Under the pieces are notes generated by a model. That model was not told the origin of the DNA and did not search any database. It saw only the letters and a program-made list of their open reading frames with translations. A stretch of 39,193 bases of DNA from Prolixibacteraceae bacterium (GTDB lineage Bacteria > Bacteroidota > Bacteroidia > Bacteroidales > Prolixibacteraceae), in assembly GCA_029975525.1 (NCBI GenBank), contig JARKOX010000132.1, positions 1 through 39,193 on the forward strand. The letters are read 5' to 3'. Positions 33,466 through 39,193 of this stretch are shown here, piece after piece; the first letter of the stretch is position 1; every line of letters starts with the position of its first letter. A program made the translations under genes and the position numbers.

Positions 33466-35232
33466 ATGCGCATAACAAACCGTTTACGATTGATCCTGAT
33501 CCTGATAACTGTCGGGGGACAGGCGTTGGCCCAGCTGCCGCCCGTTTTCAGAGAGACCTTCCGGAAAGCGGCACGCGGAGAGCAACTGTCGCGTTACTAC
33601 CTCACTCCCCAACGTATCGTGTGGCAATCCGACGAGTCGGGGAAATACGTTAAAAATGGCCAGAGTATTCTGGCTGCCGGAACCGGCCAGGCCGATCTGA
33701 ACAAAGGCAACTACCTGATGCTGACCGGCAGTCCGTCGCACACACCCGGGATCATCCTCGATTTTGGCAAGGAGATTCATGGAGGGATTGAGATCGTAAC
33801 CACCATCAACAATGACAAAAAAATGGGACGCGTCCGCATCCGTCTGGGCGAATCGGTGAGCGAAACCATGAGCGAGATTGGCGAAAAGGGGGCCACCAAC
33901 GACCATGCCCTGCGCGACTTCACCGTGGCCCTGCCCTGGCTGGGAAAAATTGAAGTCGGCAACTCGGGTTTCCGTTTTGCCCGGATCGACCTGGTCGACA
34001 GCGATGCCAAAATCGAAATCAAAGAGATCAGCGCCGTTTTGATAATCCGCGACCTGCCCTATGCCGGCTCCTTCCGCTGTAACGACGAACGGCTCAACCA
34101 GATCTGGCTCACCGGCGCCTACACCGTCCACCTCAACATGCAGGAATACCTGTGGGATGGCATCAAACGCGACCGGCTGGTGTGGGTGGGCGATATGCAC
34201 CCCGAGATCATGACCATCAACAGTGTGTTTGGCAACAACGAAGTGGTCCCCAAAAGTCTCGACCTGGCCCGCGACATCACCCCGCTGCCGGCCTGGATGA
34301 ACGGCATCAGCTCCTATTCGATGTGGTGGGTGCTGAACCACCACAACTGGTATCTCTACCAGGGCGACCTGGCCTATCTCCGGCAGCAGAAAGAGTACCT
34401 GGTCGAACTACTCGGCAGGCTGGCCGCCAAAGTGGACCATTCGGGGCAGGAGACCCTGGACGGCCACCGCTTTCTGGACTGGCCTTCGAGTGAAGCCCCC
34501 CAAGCGATTCATGCCGGCCTGCAATCGTTGATGGCCATGACCATGCAAGCCGGCGCCGAACTGTGTGAAGCGCTCGGCGAACCCGCTACCGCTGCGCTGT
34601 GCACCGAAACCCTGGCCCGGCTCAGCAAGTATCTTCCCGGTCACAACCAGTCGAAGCAGGCAGCGGCCCTGCTGGCCCTCTCCGGTCTGATGCCGGCCGA
34701 AAAGGCCAACCGCGAAGTGCTGGCGGTCGACGGCGTGCAACGGATGTCAACCTTTTACGGTTATTACATGTTGCAGGCCCGCGCCAAAGCCGGCGATTAC
34801 CAGGGCGCCATCGACAATATCCGCGAATACTGGGGGGCGATGCTCGACCTGGGGGCTACCACCTTTTGGGAAGATTTCAACATCCGCTGGACCACCAATG
34901 CCTCGCGTATCGACGAACCGGTGCCGGCCGGCAAAGCCGATATCCACGGTGACTTTGGCGATTACTGCTACCAGGGATTCCGCCACAGCTTTTGCCACGG
35001 ATGGGCTTCGGGGCCAACCGCCTGGCTCTCCGAGCATGTGCTGGGGATCCGGGTACTCGAACCCGGTTGCAAAACGGTAAAAATCGAACCGCACCTGCCC
35101 GGATTGCAGTGGGCCGAAGGAACTTTTCCGACACCGTATGGACTCATCCGGGTCAAACACCAAAAATTGCCCGACGGCTCCATCAAATCCCAAATTGAGG
35201 CGCCCAAAGGAATAAAAATCATAAAAAAGTGA
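33466..35232 (+). CDS. Alpha-L-rhamnosidase-like (GH78-related) exported protein
   Basis: 588 residues with a signal peptide (LRLILILITVGGQALAQ). A beta-sandwich region (about 60-205, LDFGKEIHGGIEIV) leads into an (alpha/alpha)6 barrel starting near FRCNDERLNQIW, and a C-terminal beta domain (VLGIRVLEPGCKTVKIEPHL) is typical of GH78. The catalytic motif reads DGIKRDRLVWVGDMHPE instead of DCPQRDERLGWTGD, one residue shorter and lacking the RDE Glu, a variant found in a GH78-related subgroup. It should release L-rhamnose outside the cytoplasm. Exact linkage is unknown. Confidence 0.85.
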   Translation: MRITNRLRLILILITVGGQALAQLPPVFRETFRKAARGEQLSRYYLTPQRIVWQSDESGKYVKNGQSILAAGTGQADLNKGNYLMLTGSPSHTPGIILDFGKEIHGGIEIVTTINNDKKMGRVRIRLGESVSETMSEIGEKGATNDHALRDFTVALPWLGKIEVGNSGFRFARIDLVDSDAKIEIKEISAVLIIRDLPYAGSFRCNDERLNQIWLTGAYTVHLNMQEYLWDGIKRDRLVWVGDMHPEIMTINSVFGNNEVVPKSLDLARDITPLPAWMNGISSYSMWWVLNHHNWYLYQGDLAYLRQQKEYLVELLGRLAAKVDHSGQETLDGHRFLDWPSSEAPQAIHAGLQSLMAMTMQAGAELCEALGEPATAALCTETLARLSKYLPGHNQSKQAAALLALSGLMPAEKANREVLAVDGVQRMSTFYGYYMLQARAKAGDYQGAIDNIREYWGAMLDLGATTFWEDFNIRWTTNASRIDEPVPAGKADIHGDFGDYCYQGFRHSFCHGWASGPTAWLSEHVLGIRVLEPGCKTVKIEPHLPGLQWAEGTFPTPYGLIRVKHQKLPDGSIKSQIEAPKGIKIIKK

Positions 35233-35261
35233 CCGCAACAACCTAAACGGCTTCAAAAACC

Positions 35262-35282
35262 GCTCTCGGCGGAGAGCTTTTT
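35262..35282 (+). terminator. Hairpin terminator after the GH78-like gene
   Basis: GCTCTC (35262-35267), tetraloop GGCG and GAGAGC (35272-35277) are followed by five T residues. An A5 run just before the stem adds extra pairing. Confidence 0.75.
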
Positions 35283-35327
35283 GCAGTCTGTGCCCACTTT
35301 GCCCGTCGCCGGAGGATTTTATTTGTG

Positions 35328-35335
35328 TATTTTTG
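35328..35335 (+). promoter_or_regulatory. -7 box TATTTTTG upstream of the AraC gene
   Basis: An exact TAnnTTTG match lies 31 nt before the ATG at 35367. It belongs to the 13-mer TATTTTTGGAAGA, also present at 7540. The nearest upstream TTG is 26 nt away, too far for a standard -33 element. Confidence 0.45.
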
Positions 35336-35366
35336 GAAGAACTGAAATGAAAAGGTTCCATTTTCC

Positions 35367-36299
35367 ATGCATGACTTCTTCAAATACCTGACGCCCGGTG
35401 AACAGGACATCAGTTGGGGGTTGTATTTAAATGTGGCGGGGAAAGCGCAGATTTTGCCGGGAGTTCCCTATCCCAACCCCCTGCATCCGGCAGGTTACTA
35501 TTTTACCTGGGAAAAGGGAAGGGTGTTGAACGAATACCAGCTTACCTACATCACCCAGGGCAGCGGCGTTTATGAAACGGCCACCGCAAAATACCAGGTG
35601 GGGCCGGGATCGCTGCTGATAACCAAACCTGGCGTGTGGCACCGCTACCAGCCCCATCTCAAAACCGGCTGGGAAGAGTACTACATCGGGTTTAACGGCC
35701 CCATTGCCGGCATGATGCTCAACAATCCCTGCTTTGCATCGCTGGTCCCGTTGTCGCAGGTGGGTAACCGCGGCGAGTTCATTGATACCTATTACAAAAT
35801 TTTCGACTACGTAAAAGAGGAAAAACCCGGATTTCAGCAGGTTTCGGCCGGCATGGTGATGAAGCTGCTCGGTTACCTGATCGCCTTCGAAAAACAGCGC
35901 GGCCTGTCGGAAACACCGATGGAGCAAGTCATTCAGAAGGCCTGTTTCCTGATTCGCGAAAATATCGAAGAAGATATCGATTTTCAACAATTTGCCGAAG
36001 AGAAAGGAGTGGGCTACTCCAATTTCCGCCGGATGTTTAAAAAATATACCGGCCTGCCCCCCGTCCAGTACCACCTCCACCTGAAGATCATGCGCGGGCG
36101 GGAGCTGCTGCTCTCCACCGACAAAATGGTGAAAGAGATCTCCTGGGAACTGGGGTTTCAGTCGGTTTACTATTTCAGCCGGGCTTTCAAAAAAGTTACC
36201 GGCGTTTCTCCCACCGAAGTACGTAGCAACCCCACCCCGCCCCCATTCGGCAAAGGGAAGGAAAAAGCTGATTTTCTAACCAAAATAGATCAACCATGA
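35367..36299 (+). CDS. AraC-family transcriptional regulator, likely rhamnose-responsive
   Basis: 310 residues. The N-terminal cupin-like sensor (about 15-160, VYETATAKYQVGPGSLLITKPGVWHRYQP) is followed by two helix-turn-helix units (about 205-295): DFQQFAEEKGVGYSNFRRMFKKYTG and KEISWELGFQSVYYFSRAFKKVTGVSPTEVR. It is cytoplasmic and binds DNA. Its place among rhamnose genes suggests control of rhaT or the rhamnosidases with a sugar ligand, by inference. It overlaps the following GH78 gene by 4 bp (ATGA). Confidence 0.92.
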   Translation: MHDFFKYLTPGEQDISWGLYLNVAGKAQILPGVPYPNPLHPAGYYFTWEKGRVLNEYQLTYITQGSGVYETATAKYQVGPGSLLITKPGVWHRYQPHLKTGWEEYYIGFNGPIAGMMLNNPCFASLVPLSQVGNRGEFIDTYYKIFDYVKEEKPGFQQVSAGMVMKLLGYLIAFEKQRGLSETPMEQVIQKACFLIRENIEEDIDFQQFAEEKGVGYSNFRRMFKKYTGLPPVQYHLHLKIMRGRELLLSTDKMVKEISWELGFQSVYYFSRAFKKVTGVSPTEVRSNPTPPPFGKGKEKADFLTKIDQP

Positions 36300-38980
36300 A
36301 AAAACTAATCCTACTTCTGGCAGCCGGAAGTTTTATATTGATTTCGGCCTGCCAACAAGGCGAATCGCCGGCCGGAGTGGTCGACCTGAAGTGTGAGTTT
36401 CAGGACGAGCCGCTGGGGATCGACCGTGCCCAGCCATTGCTGCAGTGGAAAATGAAAGACACACGCCGCGGAGCTGCCCAAACCGCCTACCAGGTGCTGG
36501 TGGCCAGCTCGCCCGAACTGCTGGCCGACGACACGGGCGATTTGTGGGATTCGGGCCGGCAGGAGTCCGACCGCTCAGTCCATGTCAAATACGAAGGAAA
36601 ACCCCTCGAATCGGGGCAAACCTGCTTCTGGAAAGTGCGCCTCTGGGACCAGGCCGGCAAAGAGACCGGCTGGAGCGACCCGGCGATGTGGGAAATGGGG
36701 CTGCTCAATCCCGGCGACTGGAAAGCCTCGTGGATAGCCCGCTCGGCTGAAAATCCCGCCCGCTCGGTTTACCTGCGGCAAACCATCACCCTCCCCGACA
36801 AGGAGATCGACAAAGCGCGCATCTTTGTGACCGGCCTGGGAAACTACGTCTTTTACCTCAACGGCAACCGCGTGGGCAACGACCTGCTCACCCCCGGCTG
36901 GACCCACTATCCCAAACGGCTCGAATACCAGGTGTATGACGTGGCCGAACTCCTCGAAGAGGGAGAAAATGCCCTCGGCGCCCTGCTGGGAAGCATGTGG
37001 TGGTCGGGCGGACTGGGCTGGCGCGGCGGGACCAAATATTCCGAAGGACCGCTGAAAATGATCGCCCAGCTAAAAGTGGACTATTCCGACGGCAGTTCCG
37101 ACCTGTTTGGCACCGACTCAACCTGGAAATGGAAAGATTCGCCCATCGTGTATGACCACATCTACCACGGCGAAACCTACGACGCCAACCTGGAAGAGGA
37201 AGGATGGAACGAAAAAGGATACGACGACTCGGCCTGGCTGCCCGTTGAACCGGCCTCCTACGAAGGGGTGCTCAGCGGCCCGCGGTTCCCGGCCCTGCGC
37301 GAACAGATGCAGCTCAACGCGGTGGCCCTCACCGAACCGCTGCCGGGCGAATATGTCTTCGACCTGGGACAAAACATGGTGGGATGGGCGCAATTTCTGG
37401 CCCACGGCGAAAAGGGCGACACCCTCACCCTGCGCTTTGCCGAACTGCTGCACGACGACGGCACGGTTGCCCAGGAGAACCTCCGCAGCGCCAAAGCTAC
37501 CGACCGCATCATCTGCAACGGCGAAGCCTTCGTGTGGGAACCCCGGTTTACCTACCACGGATTTCGCTACGTACAGGTTTCGGGCTTGAAAAACAAACCG
37601 GCCCAAACCGACCTGATCGGAAAGGTTATCCACACCGACGAACCATTGGTGGGAAAATTTGAGTGCTCCAATGAGCTGATCAACCGCATCAACAAAAATA
37701 TCATCTGGGGACAGCGCGGTAACTTCTTTGCCGTCCCGACCGACTGCCCGCAGCGCGACGAGCGCCTGGGCTGGACCGGTGATCTGGCACTGTTCATGCC
37801 TACCGCCGCCTATCTGTTCGACGTCAAGGACTTCCTGCGGGATTGGCTGCGAGACCTGCGCGCCGAGCAGGCGAACGGCGGCACCGTCCCGTGGACGGTG
37901 CCCGACTTGCTCAAGTTCCTCGACTCGGGGCCGGTGCCGATCAACGCCACCACCGCGATCTGGGGCGACGCCGCGGTTTGGATCCCTTGGACGCTGTGGC
38001 AGGCGTACGGCGAGGTCAAGGTGCTGGAGGAGCAGTGGTCCTCGATCCGTGCCCATGTGCGGGCCGTCGAACGCCTCCTGTCGCCGGACGGGGTGTGGGA
38101 TGCCGGCTACCAGTTCGGCGACTGGCTGGACCCGACCGCTCCTGCGGAGAATCCGCTGCAGTCGGCGACCGACAAGGGGCTGGTCGCCACCGCGTGCGCC
38201 TACCGGACCGCGGTGATGGCCGCCGAGGCCGCCGAGGTGCTCGGGCTGCAGGACGACCACGCGAGGTTCCTCGGCCTGGCCGAGCGCCTTCGGCGCGGCT
38301 TTGTCGAGCGCTACGTGGAGCATGCCGACAGCACGTGTGACACGCCCACCGCGCACACGCTGGCGATCGTCTTCGGGCTCCTCGACGAGCCGCGCAGGGT
38401 GAAGGCTGGCGACCGGCTGGCGGAACTGGTGACGAAGTCCGGCTACCGGATCCAGACCGGCCTTGCCGGGACGCCGTTCATCCTCGACGCGCTGGCCGAG
38501 ACCGGCCATGAGGAGGAGGCGTACCGGCTGCTGCTCCAGACGGCACCGCCGTCGTGGCTGTACCAGGTGACGATGGGCGCGACAACCATGTGGGAACGCT
38601 GGGACGCGATGCTTCCAGACGGATCCCTGAACTCCGACTCGATGACCAGCTTCAGCCACTACGTGTTCGGGTCCGTCGCGGACTGGATGCACCGCCGGAT
38701 CGCCGGGGTGGCTCCGCTCGAGCCGGGTTATGCGAAAGTCCTGATCAGCCCGCAGCCTGGTGGTGACCTGAGCTGGGCCCGGACGAGGCTCGCCACCCGG
38801 TTCGGCGAGATCGCGGTCTCCTGGGAACAGTCGGAGTTCGGCGTGTTCGACCTTCTGGCGTGTGTCCCCGAAGGTGCGACGGCTCGCGTGGTGCTACCTG
38901 ACGGCACCTCCAGCGAGGTGGGCAGCGGTGAGTTCCGCTTCACGGTGAACGTTCCGGACGAGAGCTGCCGGGCGAGATGA
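36296..38980 (+). CDS. Alpha-L-rhamnosidase GH78; first half Bacteroidota lipoprotein, second half actinobacterial-looking (chimeric gene)
   Basis: 894 residues in one open frame. The N-terminal part (to about residue 480) is a Bacteroidota lipoprotein: signal ending LISACQQG, Bac_rhamnosid_N-type domain and the sandwich domains, ending in the GH78 catalytic signature DCPQRDERLGWTGD. From just after that signature (FMPTAAYLFDVKDFLRDW on) the (alpha/alpha)6 barrel and C-terminal domain have high G+C and Lys codons six of seven AAG, and read like an actinobacterial GH78. Domain order is normal and the full enzyme would be plausible, hydrolysing terminal alpha-L-rhamnose. The frame is preserved because the join falls in conserved sequence. 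It is probably two genes fused by assembly, so the real Bacteroidota C-terminus is missing. Confidence 0.8.
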   Translation: MKKLILLLAAGSFILISACQQGESPAGVVDLKCEFQDEPLGIDRAQPLLQWKMKDTRRGAAQTAYQVLVASSPELLADDTGDLWDSGRQESDRSVHVKYEGKPLESGQTCFWKVRLWDQAGKETGWSDPAMWEMGLLNPGDWKASWIARSAENPARSVYLRQTITLPDKEIDKARIFVTGLGNYVFYLNGNRVGNDLLTPGWTHYPKRLEYQVYDVAELLEEGENALGALLGSMWWSGGLGWRGGTKYSEGPLKMIAQLKVDYSDGSSDLFGTDSTWKWKDSPIVYDHIYHGETYDANLEEEGWNEKGYDDSAWLPVEPASYEGVLSGPRFPALREQMQLNAVALTEPLPGEYVFDLGQNMVGWAQFLAHGEKGDTLTLRFAELLHDDGTVAQENLRSAKATDRIICNGEAFVWEPRFTYHGFRYVQVSGLKNKPAQTDLIGKVIHTDEPLVGKFECSNELINRINKNIIWGQRGNFFAVPTDCPQRDERLGWTGDLALFMPTAAYLFDVKDFLRDWLRDLRAEQANGGTVPWTVPDLLKFLDSGPVPINATTAIWGDAAVWIPWTLWQAYGEVKVLEEQWSSIRAHVRAVERLLSPDGVWDAGYQFGDWLDPTAPAENPLQSATDKGLVATACAYRTAVMAAEAAEVLGLQDDHARFLGLAERLRRGFVERYVEHADSTCDTPTAHTLAIVFGLLDEPRRVKAGDRLAELVTKSGYRIQTGLAGTPFILDALAETGHEEEAYRLLLQTAPPSWLYQVTMGATTMWERWDAMLPDGSLNSDSMTSFSHYVFGSVADWMHRRIAGVAPLEPGYAKVLISPQPGGDLSWARTRLATRFGEIAVSWEQSEFGVFDLLACVPEGATARVVLPDGTSSEVGSGEFRFTVNVPDESCRAR
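37715..37790. other. Probable chimera breakpoint
   Basis: Composition and codon use change abruptly within or just after the codons of DCPQRDERLGWTGD, a stretch conserved at the DNA level among high-G+C GH78 genes and so prone to false joining. Everything to the right (to 39193) should be treated as a different organism until checked. Confidence 0.8.
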
Positions 38981-39193
38981 GCGAGCCAACCCAGACTTCG
39001 CCGGTGCGGATCGTGTTCGTCGACCTCGACGGCACGTTGGCGCACCGCGGGACGATTCCCGAGGGGAATGCCAACGCGGTGAGGGCTGCCCGTGCTGGGG
39101 GTGCCGCGGTCGTGCTGTCGACGGGCCGGGCGACAGCGATGCTCACCGGGGACATCCTGGACGTCGGCTTTGACGGGCTGATCTGCAGCGGCG
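38977..39193 (+). CDS. HAD-superfamily hydrolase, Cof-like, 3' truncated by window edge
   Basis: The ATG overlaps the rhamnosidase stop (ATGA), and the frame stays open to the window end, 72 codons. Motif I is FVDLDGTLAHRG with the nucleophile Asp, and motif II is LSTGRA. The IPEGNANAVRAARAGG segment between them matches Cof-type sugar phosphatases. It would dephosphorylate a small phosphorylated metabolite in the cytoplasm. High G+C and GTG/CTC-rich codons match the right half of the preceding gene, so it belongs to the putative actinobacterial segment. Confidence 0.8.
   Translation, partial: MSEPTQTSPVRIVFVDLDGTLAHRGTIPEGNANAVRAARAGGAAVVLSTGRATAMLTGDILDVGFDGLICSG

Noticed and set aside
37118..38692. 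524-codon minus-strand open frame
   Set aside because: It lies antisense to the GH78 gene. High G+C depletes stop codons, and the translation is Arg/Gly/His-rich without a domain.
36296..38980. A natural inter-phylum hybrid rhamnosidase as a new enzyme type
   Set aside because: The gene after it is also foreign in composition, which favours an assembly join over recombination within one gene.

Overview
The window is a piece of a Bacteroidota genome, probably of the Marinilabiliales type (order-level guess only). The evidence is a SusC/SusD pair, lipoproteins with early Cys, Bacteroidota promoters of the TTG-N19/20-TAnnTTTG form, and a thrA/apgM-type/thrC cluster. The last ~1.45 kb is different. 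From about 37.74 kb, inside the conserved catalytic motif of an alpha-L-rhamnosidase gene, G+C jumps (hand counts: 31/60 at 37081-37140, 43/60 at 38041-38100), Lys codons switch from mostly AAA to mostly AAG, and the protein continues as an actinobacterial-looking sequence followed by an actinobacterial-style overlapping HAD gene. This is most likely an assembly chimera.

Layout. 1-13.3 kb (+): the end of a GH3/serine-hydrolase fusion, a SusC/SusD pair of lower G+C, a metallophosphoesterase/PQQ-propeller protein, a DUF187/GHL10 glycosidase-like lipoprotein, an NlpC/P60 endopeptidase of YkfC type and a Tat-signal dipeptide epimerase. Together these read as a peptidoglycan-fragment breakdown and uptake locus. 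13.3-20.2 kb (-): bcp, recA, thrA, an ApgM-like gene standing where thrB would be, and thrC. 20.4-25.7 kb (+): a SPOR-domain protein, clpS, nfeD and floA, then, after a large hairpin terminator, two LVIVD-repeat proteins and a small outer-membrane-type protein. 25.8-29.2 kb (-): nfnA, nfnB and a dihydroorotate-dehydrogenase-like gene. 29.4-39 kb (+): L-rhamnose utilisation, with rhaT, rhaM, an exported TIM-barrel isomerase-like protein, rhaA, a GH78-like protein, an AraC regulator and the chimeric GH78 gene.

How the genes work together. The rhamnose block would release L-rhamnose outside the cytoplasm (GH78 proteins), import it (RhaT), equilibrate its anomers (RhaM) and isomerise it to L-rhamnulose (RhaA). 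Kinase and aldolase genes are not in view. The thr block makes threonine from aspartate. Nfn would balance NADH, NADPH and ferredoxin. I found no CRISPR array, IS element, phage gene, tRNA or rRNA. The most novel-looking biology is the murein-fragment locus around the SusCD pair. The strongest anomaly is the chimeric right end.
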